DNA of 22,001 nucleotides from Firmicutes bacterium UBA5227 (GCA_002409285.1 DHUT01000072.1:1-22001), one strand, 5' to 3'. Positions 1-7,931 are shown, numbered from the stretch's first letter. Translations and numbers: made by a program. The notes: generated by a model from the sequence alone, not told the origin.

Positions 1-174
1 CAGCGGGCAATTATGGAAAATAAAAATCCTGAGGATGTATTAAACATTATTAATAAGCAAATACCTATTGATGAAAAGGCAGCAATGTCAGATGAGGTTA
101 TCGACAATGAGGGCACAGTTGAGGAGCTTGAGCTTAAAATTAAACAGCTTCTGAAAATAAAATTAGGTAGGTGA
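1..174 (+). CDS. coaE: Dephospho-CoA kinase, C-terminal fragment (5' end outside window)
   Basis: This is an open frame from base 1 to the TGA at 172-174, giving 58 residues and no start, so the gene begins upstream. CoaE phosphorylates the 3'-hydroxyl of dephospho-CoA, the last cytoplasmic step of coenzyme A synthesis. The visible part matches the C-terminal tail of the family: a run of Ile/Gln residues, a DEKAAMSDEVIDNEGT block (the usual 'A-D-x-V-I-x-N-x-G' segment near the CoaE end), then EELELKIKQLL as the final amphipathic helix. The P-loop and substrate-binding parts are not in view, so the call rests on this tail alone. The next gene starts four bases after the stop, so the two are probably cotranscribed. 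Confidence 0.8.
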   Translation, partial: QRAIMENKNPEDVLNIINKQIPIDEKAAMSDEVIDNEGTVEELELKIKQLLKIKLGR

Positions 175-178
175 ATTT

Positions 179-808
179 ATGGCAAGAAGACGGAGAATAT
201 ACGGGAAAAAAAGAAAGATTCATTATGGGCGCATAACATTATTGCTGTTGATTGTAGTTGTGGTTATATTCCTAATATCTATTCCTTTCAGGAAGGAGAA
301 ATACTTAGATGCCATAGATAAGGCGGTGCAATCAACTACCAGTGAGATTTCCGGAACAATAAACAGTGTTTCAGATGTTGACATAAGTGTTTATTCAAAT
401 AACGGAATCAGGTATACAAACAGGCATGAGGATATAAAGAGGCTGAACAGTTTCAGCGGTGCGAACCCTGACGAAGCGGAAAGAGCTGCCCAGGTAAAAA
501 AACTCTTTGAAAGCATCTATAAATTAAAAGAAACTGTGGCAGTTGAGGATCTTTCTTTGAAAAAAGACGGTTACTACTGGATTGATGCAGAATTTCGCGG
601 TAAGGATGAATATGATTTTGATTTATTTTATGATATAGAAAATAAGACAGTATATATTAAGACAGAATATTACAACGAATACAGCACCAAGAACAACAAG
701 CAGAAGCTACAAGGCTATGAAGCATCAGAGGAGTTTGTAAATACAATAGAAAAACTTACAAACACAAATGAGCAGCCTACGGGGCAGCAGGATGAAGCCC
801 AGGAATAA
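179..808 (+). CDS. Membrane-anchored protein of unknown function, 209 aa
   Basis: I do not recognise a family. The protein has a very basic N-terminus (MARRRRIYGKKRK), one strongly hydrophobic segment at about residues 19-36, and then a mostly charged domain of about 170 residues that should lie outside the membrane under the positive-inside rule. The C-terminus is low in complexity and rich in Gln, Glu and Thr. The ATG at 179 is preceded by AGGTAGGTGA, partly inside the coaE stop region, and the gap to coaE is four bases. The outer domain has alternating charged and aromatic stretches that suggest beta strands, with no motif that reveals catalysis. A recombination boundary seems to follow at once, because recognisable Fic homology begins about two bases after the stop codon, without its own start. 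Confidence 0.75.
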   Translation: MARRRRIYGKKRKIHYGRITLLLLIVVVVIFLISIPFRKEKYLDAIDKAVQSTTSEISGTINSVSDVDISVYSNNGIRYTNRHEDIKRLNSFSGANPDEAERAAQVKKLFESIYKLKETVAVEDLSLKKDGYYWIDAEFRGKDEYDFDLFYDIENKTVYIKTEYYNEYSTKNNKQKLQGYEASEEFVNTIEKLTNTNEQPTGQQDEAQE

Positions 809-810
809 CC

Positions 811-1071
811 ATAACGGAAAAGGCAGCAGATTACCTGGCAAAAATCGTTGAAACTGTCACACGGCTGGAATACGGCACGGAGTTTAAACACGATATCCGA
901 TTGCACAGGGAAAACCGTGTTCGAACGATCTATTCTTCTCTTGCTATCGAGGGCAATTCTCTCACGCTGGGTGAAGTGACTTCCATCATTGATGGCAAAG
1001 TGGTTGCGGGTAAACAGACTTATAGAGATGACAGTGCCGGACAAACCGAGCAGCAGAATGCAAAAGTATAG
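811..1071 (+). pseudogene. Fic family protein remnant (N-terminal part only)
   Basis: The frame 811-1071 encodes about 86 residues with no start codon, beginning just after the stop of the preceding gene. It contains the typical N-terminal block of Fic proteins: RLHRENRVRTIYSSLAIEGN followed by SLTLGEVTSIIDGK. The SLAIEG stretch fits the inhibitory-helix pattern (S/T)xxxE(G/N) known from Fic AMPylases. After GKVVAGKQT the similarity stops, and the frame ends at a TAG at 1069-1071. The catalytic HPFxxGNGR motif is absent. Known Fic enzymes transfer AMP to target hydroxyl groups; this fragment cannot. Codon use (CGG, ACG, GGC, CTG) looks richer in GC than the neighbours, which suggests it was acquired. 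A short stretch, LTNSGKAFIS, in another frame just after 1071 may be a second scrap of the same or another gene, but I cannot place it. Confidence 0.7.
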
Positions 1072-1111
1072 GCTGACGAACAGCGGCAAAGCGTTCATCA
1101 GTGAGAACAGA

Positions 1112-1632
1112 TTAAGCGATTTTTGTGGCAAGTTCAAAGGCTAACAATGCAATCTGTTCCTTTTTATCAAGATTGGTTGCACAGTTTAAACTGCGGGTAT
1201 CCCACTTTGTATCATCTAAATTATCAGCGGCATATAAAAACTGGAAAAAGTCTTTGCCTCTAACTGTGCAACAGCAGCCATAGAGGCACATTCCATTTCT
1301 GCACAGACAGCACCTTGTTCTTTTCTTTTTTGAACTTTCGCACTTGTTTCTCTATATGGTGCATCAGTTGTCCAGGTTTTACCGAAGACGTAGGAGTAGT
1401 TATGTTCGTTTAAAATATCTATAAACTCTTCTTTATACTTTGAGTTAACCTGGATTTCGTCATTTGCTTCAACATAGTGATAGCTCGTACCTTCATCACG
1501 CAGTGCGCTTGTGGGTATAATAATAGCTAAATCTTCGATTTCTTTGCGTAAGACGCCACAAGTTCCAAACATAATTAGTTTTTCAAGTCCCATAGCAGTC
1601 ACTTCTTCATAACCTGCAGTGCAGGAAGACTG
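1112..1632 (-). pseudogene. Nucleoside phosphorylase (PNP/UDP family) pseudogene, truncated and frameshifted
   Basis: The minus strand encodes most of the C-terminal two thirds of a purine/uridine phosphorylase-like protein. The best frame (1602 down to 1216) has LIMFGTCGVL, IIPTSALRDEGTSYHY and the family motif AEMECASMAAVAQ. It then runs out of frame at about 1262. Reading on from 1261 in the other frame gives RGKDFFQFLYAADNLDD and continues through LLAFELATKIA to a TAA at 1112-1114, the expected family C-terminus. One missing base at 1262-1263 explains the break. Upstream, homology (CTAGYEEVTAMG) continues to about 1632 without a start, and then runs into the stop codon of the Rpn gene. 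About the first 80-100 residues are therefore missing. Intact members split the glycosidic bond of nucleosides with phosphate; this copy should be inactive. Confidence 0.8.
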
Positions 1633-1636
1633 ATAT

Positions 1637-2554
1637 TTACAGTTTATTTTTAGAAATGAGGTTTATCTGTTCAATACTAAGTCCTGTTTTTTCAGCAATG
1701 GTTTCTATATCCAGTATATCAAGAAGTTTTTTTGCAATAGCAATTTTTTCTTCTTTTTGGCCTTCCTTTTTTCCTTCAATCTTACCTTCTCTTCTTGCCC
1801 TTTCTTCTCTGGCAGCAGGATTTTGAACATTGTAGTCCATTATGGCCTTTTCTCTTGCTTCGTAAATTGCTCTTCGTTCTTCATCGTTGCTCAATGCTTC
1901 AAGTTCATCATATGCTGCTTTTATTCCGTGATTTTTTTCAGACAACATTTTCATCTCCTCCTTGTCATCCGAATTAATAAACCTTGCCCATGACAACAAG
2001 TTGTCATCTTCCAACTCTGTGAAATTCTTTTCTGATATTTTAGGGAGTTCAATTATGTGATATTCAAATAGGTCATTAAAAACTCTGTGGTCTATGTCTT
2101 CTCGTATATGGTAGGAGCTATAATATTTTGGAAAATTGCATTTGTCAAAAATATTGAAAGACAATATGCTTATGCTGATACATTTAATAAGTTCTACATA
2201 GCCCTGCCCCTTTTTAATTTGTTCTGACAGCATTCGGCTGCTGTAATATACTACTCTGTCTGTCCAGCTGCGAAAATTCATCATCTGCATTTCAATATCG
2301 ATTTCACATTTATTTTGCAGGGATATTCTCACATCCATTACAACATACTTATCGTCCTCGTACTCTTTCAGAGTATGTGTATCGACATAATGTATTTCAT
2401 TAATTTCCTTTTCCGGAACTTTTAATACTGCACTTAAGAAGTTCCTGAGTGCTGTTTCGCTGTTCATCATTTGCTTAAAAGCATAATCTATCTTCGGTGA
2501 TATAAATTCAGTGTCCCTTGTAACAGCGCATTCGTTTTCTGACTTGCTGTTCAT
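1637..2554 (-). CDS. Rpn family recombination-promoting nuclease / putative transposase (PD-(D/E)XK)
   Basis: The 305-residue protein has the organisation of the Rpn/TIGR01784 family. An N-terminal PKIDYAFKQMM block is followed by the PD-(D/E)XK core, seen as VMDVRI (Asp near residue 74) and EIDIEMQM (the E-x-Q pair). Next come RVVYYSSRMLSEQIKKGQGY and a hydrophobic strand ISILSFNIF. The C-terminus is charged (REGKIEGKKEGQKEE), then a short helix-turn-helix-like end, AEKTGLSIEQINLI, common in this family. Known E. coli Rpn proteins are DNA endonucleases that promote RecA-independent recombination. The ATG at 2554 has GGAGG eight bases upstream on the minus strand, and a TATAAT lies farther upstream (2584-2589) without a clear -35. 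The gene looks intact and ends beside a truncated phosphorylase, which fits mobility or rearrangement here. Confidence 0.85.
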   Translation of the reverse strand: MNSKSENECAVTRDTEFISPKIDYAFKQMMNSETALRNFLSAVLKVPEKEINEIHYVDTHTLKEYEDDKYVVMDVRISLQNKCEIDIEMQMMNFRSWTDRVVYYSSRMLSEQIKKGQGYVELIKCISISILSFNIFDKCNFPKYYSSYHIREDIDHRVFNDLFEYHIIELPKISEKNFTELEDDNLLSWARFINSDDKEEMKMLSEKNHGIKAAYDELEALSNDEERRAIYEAREKAIMDYNVQNPAAREERARREGKIEGKKEGQKEEKIAIAKKLLDILDIETIAEKTGLSIEQINLISKNKL

Positions 2555-2599
2555 TGACTGTTCCTCCGAAATCCTTTTTATATATTATAACATTTCTGT

Positions 2600-2930
2600 A
2601 GTTATTTTTCTATTGAATTTTTAATTTTATAAAATATATTTAATATATAATACCCTCGTTGGTAGAAGATGGAATTGTACGTTTACCGTTGTTTCCGTGT
2701 TAGTGGGGGATAACTTATTTAACAACTTCAAATCTTTTCTCAAATATCCATAAGTGCAATAATCGAAATCGGTTAAAATCAATTTATTGTCCTCCGCCAG
2801 ATATTCGCTTTATAAGCTAAAATATAAATATTTTTCATAGGATACGGAATGTTAGAAAATTCTACCATATCGTAGATAGTGCGTCAACAAATTTGTGGGG
2901 AGGGCATATTGAAATAGGGCAGTAAAAGAA
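2600..2930. other. Intergenic stretch with possible decayed minus-strand coding
   Basis: No intact gene is seen between the Rpn start and the terminator at 2933-2967. On the minus strand, a short frame starting near 2861 (M-V-E-F-S-N-I-P-Y) breaks at a stop. A neighbouring frame then reads LAEDNKLILTDFDYCTYGYL and on for about 40 more residues to a stop near 2630. Joining the two with one frameshift gives a protein-like sequence, but I cannot match it to a family. It may be a broken gene, or chance. Confidence 0.25.
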
Positions 2931-2932
2931 GA

Positions 2933-2967
2933 ATAAAAAAATAAAAAAGGACGGCTTAGCCATCCCG
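2933..2967 (-). terminator. Rho-independent terminator for the secreted-protein gene
   Basis: On the minus strand GGATGGC, loop TAA and GCCGTCC form a 7-bp stem with one G-T pair (bases 2949-2965), followed by a T-rich run broken by single A residues. It lies about 15 bases after the stop of the 2981-3475 gene. Confidence 0.8.
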
Positions 2968-2980
2968 TTTTAATATGTGT

Positions 2981-3475
2981 TTATTTAACTACTTCATATG
3001 TACCGCGAACCATAAATGTCGCGCTGGTTTCTGTATAGACGCCCCTGCCGTCATCCCTTGGGACTATAAGAAGGTCGTTTGAAGTAATAGGCTTTCCTGT
3101 AGTTATATCCTTGGCTAAGGTTACATCGCTCAGACCTCCAAGCTTGCTGCCTATAGCATATGCCTTGCCGCTTCTTAAGATTAGCTCTGTTCCTGCACCA
3201 GCAATTATTTTTTCACCTGCCTTGATTTCCACGACGACCAGTTCGGAAGATGAGCTTCCGCTGACAGGATTGCCGATAGGATTTCCGCTTAAATTGCTTA
3301 TCTGTTCCTTTATTTCCTTGATGTCATCCAGGTTGTATTCCTTAACTAAGCTCGTAAGGCGATCATTAAGGTAGCTTAACACAACTATGGGGTCATTCGT
3401 ATCGCCTGGCGCTGCATAGATTACCGCAGTCAGTGCAAATATCAAAACTAATGAAATAATCAAGATTTTTTTCAA
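2981..3475 (-). CDS. Secreted protein of unknown family, 164 aa
   Basis: A TTG start at 3475 is preceded by AAGGAAGTGG on the minus strand. The N-terminus is a classical signal peptide: MKK, a hydrophobic core at about residues 4-18, and an AYAA-like stretch before GDTNDP (likely cleavage after VIYAA, about residue 22). The mature part has a helical segment (about residues 30-65, LSYLNDRLTSLVKEYNLDD and on), a Gly/Ser/Pro linker (GNPIGNPVSGSSSS), and a beta-rich domain (about residues 77-164) that contains GAGTELILRSGKAYAIG. I do not recognise a catalytic motif. The linker and helix suggest a surface or envelope protein with an oligomerising stem. The gene is monocistronic, with its own promoter and terminator, and is divergent from the methyltransferase gene. 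Confidence 0.75.
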   Translation of the reverse strand: MKKILIISLVLIFALTAVIYAAPGDTNDPIVVLSYLNDRLTSLVKEYNLDDIKEIKEQISNLSGNPIGNPVSGSSSSELVVVEIKAGEKIIAGAGTELILRSGKAYAIGSKLGGLSDVTLAKDITTGKPITSNDLLIVPRDDGRGVYTETSATFMVRGTYEVVK

Positions 3476-3516
3476 ATAACCACTTCCTTTATATAGCTTA
3501 ATTGCATGATAGGAAT

Positions 3517-3545
3517 ATTTTATATTAAAATAACAAATAATTCAA
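3517..3545 (-). promoter_or_regulatory. Possible sigma-A promoter of the secreted-protein gene
   Basis: The minus strand shows TTGAAT (3545-3540), a 17-base spacer and TAAAAT (3522-3517), about 42 bases upstream of the TTG start at 3475. Both boxes deviate from consensus in AT-rich DNA, so the call is moderate. Confidence 0.4.
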
Positions 3546-3602
3546 CACATATTGACAGAAAACAAATGACACAATTTGGAAATACTACTATTCACAGCAA
3601 AG

Positions 3603-3636
3603 TGACATGGGGACGAACAGGGTTGGGTTGTTGTCA
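3603..3636. repeat. Possible REP-like palindromic unit
   Basis: TGACA at 3603-3607 and TGTCA at 3632-3636 flank a G-rich core (TGGGGACGAACAGGG and on). The composition differs sharply from the surrounding AT-rich spacer. It resembles, from memory, dispersed GTGACA...TGTCA units in clostridial spacers. Only one copy is seen in this window, so repeat status is unproven. Confidence 0.3.
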
Positions 3637-3676
3637 TCTTCGCATACACATATTATCCATAAAATACAACTAATGA

Positions 3677-3705
3677 TTGAACTTGACCATTTTAGATGGT
3701 ATAAT
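3677..3705 (+). promoter_or_regulatory. Sigma-A type promoter of the methyltransferase gene
   Basis: TTGAAC (3677-3682), a 17-base spacer and a perfect TATAAT (3700-3705) lie 37 bases before the ATG at 3743. Confidence 0.65.
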
Positions 3706-3742
3706 TGCAAAGTAATTAAAAACGGAAGAAGAAGGTTAAAAT

Positions 3743-4579
3743 ATGCAGAATCTATGTATGACAGTAAATAAAATGTTTAAACTGCCAGTGCATCCTTTTA
3801 ATTTGAATAACGAAGGGAAAAAGACCTATGCCCAGTGGCAATATGAAAAAGGAATTGATACAATAAAGTTTTATTTGAAATATACCAATGTAGATGAAAT
3901 GTTCAAAGATAAGGTAGTATTGGACATTGGATGCGGTGCGGCAGGTAAGACTGTTTTCTATGCTTCCAAGGGTGTAAAAAGAATAGTAGGGGTTGAAATA
4001 CTGGAAAAGTACAGGGAAGAAGCAGAAAGACTTGCCGAAGAATATAGCATGAAAGATAAATTTGAATTTGTTTGCGCAGATGCATCTAAAACTCCCTTTG
4101 AAGATGAAACCTTTGATACCATAATAATGAACGATGCCATGGAGCACGTGGACGAACCTGAAAAGGTGCTTGAGGAATGCCACAGGATATTGAAGAAAAA
4201 TGGAAAGCTGTACCTGAACTTTCCTCCCTATAATCATCCATACGGTGCTCATTTAAGCGATGCAATGGGTATGCCCTGGGTTCATGTTTTTTTCAGCGAA
4301 AGCACATTGATAAAAACATACAAGGAACTGGTAAAGGATCTTCCTGACGGCAAGGACAGAATCGAATTCAGAATCAGCAGAAAACCTGACGGAACAGAGT
4401 ATTTTTCTTATATAAATAAAATGACAATAAAAAGAGCAGACAAAATATTGAAGAACAGTAAATTCAACATTGATTATTATTCAGAAGAGCCCCTGAGAGG
4501 TTTTTTAAAGTATCCTGCCAGAATCCCAGGAGTAAAAGAATACTTGGTAAAGATGGTGGTTTGCGTCTTAAGAAAATAA
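3743..4579 (+). CDS. Class I SAM-dependent methyltransferase
   Basis: The 278-residue protein has a Rossmann-type methyltransferase core. Motif I is VVLDIGCGAAGKT (about residues 58-70), which binds S-adenosylmethionine. An acidic residue follows strand 2 (IVGVEI, Glu 85), FVCADASKTPF marks the adenine-binding strand, and NDAMEHVDEP with a helix and ILKKNGKLYLNF marks the motif IV-VI region, as in UbiE/Methyltransf_11 type enzymes. The C-terminal 100 residues (with FSYINKMTIKRADKIL) probably shape substrate binding. The acceptor cannot be deduced; cell-envelope glycans or lipids are plausible given the downstream genes. The ATG has GAAGG seven bases upstream and a clear promoter. A 151-base gap separates it from the cell-wall operon, so shared transcription is uncertain. 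Confidence 0.85.
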   Translation: MQNLCMTVNKMFKLPVHPFNLNNEGKKTYAQWQYEKGIDTIKFYLKYTNVDEMFKDKVVLDIGCGAAGKTVFYASKGVKRIVGVEILEKYREEAERLAEEYSMKDKFEFVCADASKTPFEDETFDTIIMNDAMEHVDEPEKVLEECHRILKKNGKLYLNFPPYNHPYGAHLSDAMGMPWVHVFFSESTLIKTYKELVKDLPDGKDRIEFRISRKPDGTEYFSYINKMTIKRADKILKNSKFNIDYYSEEPLRGFLKYPARIPGVKEYLVKMVVCVLRK

Positions 4580-4730
4580 TTAGCGTTACACTATTTCAGA
4601 AAATCTCGGAGATTCTTCATGCTGTGCATTCAGAATTACCACGGGCTGATGCCATTATATTTTAATAATTAAATTTTTGACTGTGAACAATAATAAATGT
4701 GGAATTATATTATACGGAAAGGGAGATAAA

Positions 4731-6881
4731 ATGAATTTAAATAAGGTTGATAAATTAGTAATTTTATTGATTTGTTTATCTCTGGTGGTAGGAATTTATA
4801 CCGTCTATCAGAGAGTTGAAATTGAAAAGCAATACAAGACAGCAGAAATAATTCTTGATTATAGCGAAATGAAAAAAATGGCTGACAGCTCGGAAGAAAG
4901 TCTGGACTACTGGCTTAAGGAATTCAGGGAATATGGAGCACAATCGGTGGCAATACAGGAAGAAACAATAAAGCTGTTAATAGAAAGCGGAAAACCGCTC
5001 AGAGCTGATATTGTGTCAGAGCTTATTAAAAATTACAATTGGCAGAATGACTTTGATTCTGATATTGTGACTATGGTTGAAGGAAATGATATAAGACCGA
5101 CTGATGTAATTGTTACGACAAAAGATGAGGCATTATACAATTACCTGGTATCCGGTTTAACAGAAAGATACAGCCATGAACTTTTTGATACACATATTAT
5201 TAATGGTGTTTATTACATAATTTTAAGGGGAACAAATGATGATGTATATTACGGGTCAACAGAAAAAGTGCTTAATTTGGCTGGTAAGGGAGTATACGAA
5301 GTAAACAGGGTTGTGGATTCAAGGCTGTTAAATATCGGCATTGGCTATGATGATGAAAAAATTGATCAGGTAAAAAAGTCAGGACTGGATGTTATTTTAA
5401 GGCCTATCAATTTCCCCGAATATAATGAAAAGCTGGCGGGTGTTTACAGAGCCGCTAATGAAAAATATGACCTAAAGCCAAGGATATATCTTCTTCACGG
5501 AAAAGAAGTGCTTGGATATCCCGGAAATGAAGATAAACTGTTAGATTATGTAAATGAAAAGAATATTGCCATTGGGTTAATAGAGAGTTCCACCCAAAGA
5601 GAGCATCTGGACGGAGAAGGCCTGAACAAGCTGGTGGAGGATTCGGGCTATAAAGGAATGAGAGCCTTCACAATGTGGGACTATATAAGGCAGAGAAACA
5701 AATATTATAACTATGAGGGTGCTGAGGAAATTGAGAATACAATGTTCAGAGCAATAACTGAGCGTAATATCAGGGCAATATATTTCAAGCCGTTTTTTCA
5801 GGAAGAGGATAGCAAAAAGTATTTAACCGATGCTGACGAATATGAAAGAACCTTCGTGAGCCTGGAAAACAGGCTTAATGACCATGGCATAACCCTTGGA
5901 AGGGCAGAGGCAATAAAGGAGTTTCACATAGGTTCGAAGAGAATGGCAATCCTGTCATTTGGAATTACTCTTGCCGCAGTTTTATTATTTATTAAAATGT
6001 TTAACATACATGGTAAAAAAGTAAATCTGCTGTATTTATTTAGTATTCCGGCAGCTATAATTCCTCTGATAATGAGAAATTTGGCTGAAAAGGGATTTGC
6101 TTTTGCAGCTGCGGTTGTTTTCTCGGGACTTGGAATATATTATTTTATGATGGAGGTCAAAAAAATATATGGCTCTCCCGAAAAATATTCTAAGCTTAAG
6201 GTTATGACTAATTCAACCAGGATTTTGTTGTGTTCGATTGCCATAGCTTTGGCGGGTGCAGTATTTTTGGATGCAGTGCTGGCAGATGTGAAGTATTTCC
6301 TTGAAATGGATATTTTCAGAGGAGTCAAATTTGCCCAGATTCTACCCTTTGGAATTTTTGTTCTAATATATTTAATTTATTTCTTAAACAAGAATGACGA
6401 GAGTTCATTTAAGAGCGTTGTTAATACAACTGTGGGGGTATTAAATAAAGATATTAAAGTTTATTATGCTATTGTTGCTGCGGTAATAGGTGTTGTAGGA
6501 TATGTCTATATTTCAAGAACAGGTCATGAAACAAATATTCAACCTTCCAATATAGAAATGATTACAAGAAATTTCATGGAATATATATTGCTTGCAAGAC
6601 CGAGAACAAAGGAATTTTTAATTGCATTTCCTGCAATTTTTGTGGCAGTATATGCGGCAGGAAAGAAATCTGAATTTTTTACAGGCTTGTTTATGCTTGC
6701 TGCAGCCATAGGAACTTCCTCTGTAATCAATACATTCTCACACATAAGAACGCCAATATACCTTTCATTTGCAAGGACATTGATTGCACTGGGATTCGGA
6801 ATTGTCATAGGCTGTATGGCAGTAATTATAGCTGATTTGTTTTATAAAATACACATGAGGTTGCAGGAGAAGCTGAAGTGA
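4731..6881 (+). CDS. DUF5693-like polytopic membrane protein
   Basis: I choose the ATG at 4731 because AAGGGAG lies six bases upstream; the frame is open to a TTG at 4677, but that start has no ribosome binding site. The protein is about 716 residues. One N-terminal membrane segment (about residues 8-24) is followed by an extracytoplasmic domain of roughly 370 residues, and then by about nine hydrophobic segments from MAILSFGITLAAVLLF to the C-terminus. This architecture and the position directly before csaB and tagA match a family annotated DUF5693 in Clostridia, as far as I recall; I know of no proven activity. The layout suggests a role in export, assembly or ligation of the secondary cell-wall polymer, but this is inference from its neighbours. 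The end overlaps the csaB start (GTGA). Confidence 0.75.
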   Translation: MNLNKVDKLVILLICLSLVVGIYTVYQRVEIEKQYKTAEIILDYSEMKKMADSSEESLDYWLKEFREYGAQSVAIQEETIKLLIESGKPLRADIVSELIKNYNWQNDFDSDIVTMVEGNDIRPTDVIVTTKDEALYNYLVSGLTERYSHELFDTHIINGVYYIILRGTNDDVYYGSTEKVLNLAGKGVYEVNRVVDSRLLNIGIGYDDEKIDQVKKSGLDVILRPINFPEYNEKLAGVYRAANEKYDLKPRIYLLHGKEVLGYPGNEDKLLDYVNEKNIAIGLIESSTQREHLDGEGLNKLVEDSGYKGMRAFTMWDYIRQRNKYYNYEGAEEIENTMFRAITERNIRAIYFKPFFQEEDSKKYLTDADEYERTFVSLENRLNDHGITLGRAEAIKEFHIGSKRMAILSFGITLAAVLLFIKMFNIHGKKVNLLYLFSIPAAIIPLIMRNLAEKGFAFAAAVVFSGLGIYYFMMEVKKIYGSPEKYSKLKVMTNSTRILLCSIAIALAGAVFLDAVLADVKYFLEMDIFRGVKFAQILPFGIFVLIYLIYFLNKNDESSFKSVVNTTVGVLNKDIKVYYAIVAAVIGVVGYVYISRTGHETNIQPSNIEMITRNFMEYILLARPRTKEFLIAFPAIFVAVYAAGKKSEFFTGLFMLAAAIGTSSVINTFSHIRTPIYLSFARTLIALGFGIVIGCMAVIIADLFYKIHMRLQEKLK

Positions 6882-7930
6882 AAAAAATATTGTTGGCTGG
6901 TTATTACGGATTTGGAAATTTAGGCGACGAAGCAATATTGGAAATGGCAATCAAACAAATCCTGGAGATCACGGATAGAGAAAACATCACTGTTTTATCA
7001 GGAAGCAAGGAAGTTACAAGGAAAAAATACAATATAAACACAATTGACAGATACAATGTATTTTCCATTATTGCCGGGCTTATGAAATCCGATGCCCTGG
7101 TTTTTGGCGGAGGAAGCCTTCTTCAGGATATTACAAGCAAGAGAAGTATACATTACTATTTGTTTCTTATAAGACTTGCCAAGATAATGAACAACAAAGT
7201 AATAATGCTCAGCCAGGGCATAGGTCCCATAGTAAGTGAAAACAGTAAAAATGCAGTGAAAAACACACTAAAACATATTGATTACATGACAGTCAGAGAT
7301 AAATATTCCAAGGAGTTTCTTGAAAACCTCGGAATGGATAAGAATAAAATATTTTTATCCACGGATCCGGTTATAAATCTGAGGGCAGGAGAAAATCACT
7401 TGACTGTGCATAATGGGAAGAAGAAAGTCTGTTTTTCACTTAGAAACTGGAAAGATGCCAACGTAAGCCAAAAAATCAGCACTTTGACAGAAAGACTCAT
7501 AAAAAATGATATTGAGTGTTGTTTTATTCCCTTTTATTATAATGAAGACCTGGAGCTTATTAATGAGGTTGAAAAAAATATAGGTGACAAGGCAGTATAT
7601 TATAAAGAAAGGCTTACAACTAATGATGCCTTTGACATTATAAGAGACATGGATGTAATGGTGGGGGTAAGGCTCCATTCCCTCATATTTGCAGCAGCGG
7701 CAAATGTTCCTTTTGCAGCAGTATCCTACGATCACAAGGTTGACCATTTTGTAAACAGTCTGAACATGAAGGTTGTCTGCAGCATTGACAATATAGATAC
7801 AGATGCTCTTTATGATGAAATTATGGATAAAATCAGCAATGAGGGTGTGGAAAAAATGAAGCTGTCTGAGGGAGTAGATGAATTAAGAGAACTGACTAAG
7901 ATTAATTATAAAATTCTGAAGGAAATATAG
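6878..7930 (+). CDS. csaB: Polysaccharide pyruvyl transferase CsaB
   Basis: The protein is 350 residues, near the usual family length. The N-terminus GYYGFGNLGDEAIL (about residues 8-21) is the hallmark of CsaB. FGGGSLLQDIT (near residue 75) and, in the C-terminal half, GVRLHSLIFAAAANVPF with YDHKV further support the polysaccharide pyruvyl transferase fold. CsaB adds a pyruvyl ketal from phosphoenolpyruvate to ManNAc of the secondary cell-wall polymer, which lets SLH-domain surface proteins bind. The GTG start overlaps the upstream stop by four bases (GTGA), so translation is coupled. The ManNAc transferase gene follows after one base, so the sugar acceptor is probably made by the next enzyme. 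Confidence 0.93.
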   Translation: MKKILLAGYYGFGNLGDEAILEMAIKQILEITDRENITVLSGSKEVTRKKYNINTIDRYNVFSIIAGLMKSDALVFGGGSLLQDITSKRSIHYYLFLIRLAKIMNNKVIMLSQGIGPIVSENSKNAVKNTLKHIDYMTVRDKYSKEFLENLGMDKNKIFLSTDPVINLRAGENHLTVHNGKKKVCFSLRNWKDANVSQKISTLTERLIKNDIECCFIPFYYNEDLELINEVEKNIGDKAVYYKERLTTNDAFDIIRDMDVMVGVRLHSLIFAAAANVPFAAVSYDHKVDHFVNSLNMKVVCSIDNIDTDALYDEIMDKISNEGVEKMKLSEGVDELRELTKINYKILKEI

Positions 7931-7931
7931 T

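Noticed and set aside
715..1137. Long minus-strand open frame of about 140 codons
   Set aside because: It overlaps the 209-residue gene and the Fic remnant on the other strand, has Cys/Ser-rich composition typical of an antisense shadow, and lacks a ribosome binding site.
3752..4252. Minus-strand open frame inside the methyltransferase gene
   Set aside because: The methyltransferase motifs on the plus strand are unmistakable; the minus frame is Phe/His/Ile-rich antisense sequence without homology that I recognise.
4600..4622. Short inverted repeat AATCTC/GAGATT after the methyltransferase gene
   Set aside because: The stem is 6 bp with a one-base loop and there is no T-run, so it is not a convincing terminator.
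4677..4730. Upstream TTG start for the DUF5693-like gene
   Set aside because: No ribosome binding site precedes it; AAGGGAG directly before the ATG at 4731 and the normal N-terminal anchor favour the later start.
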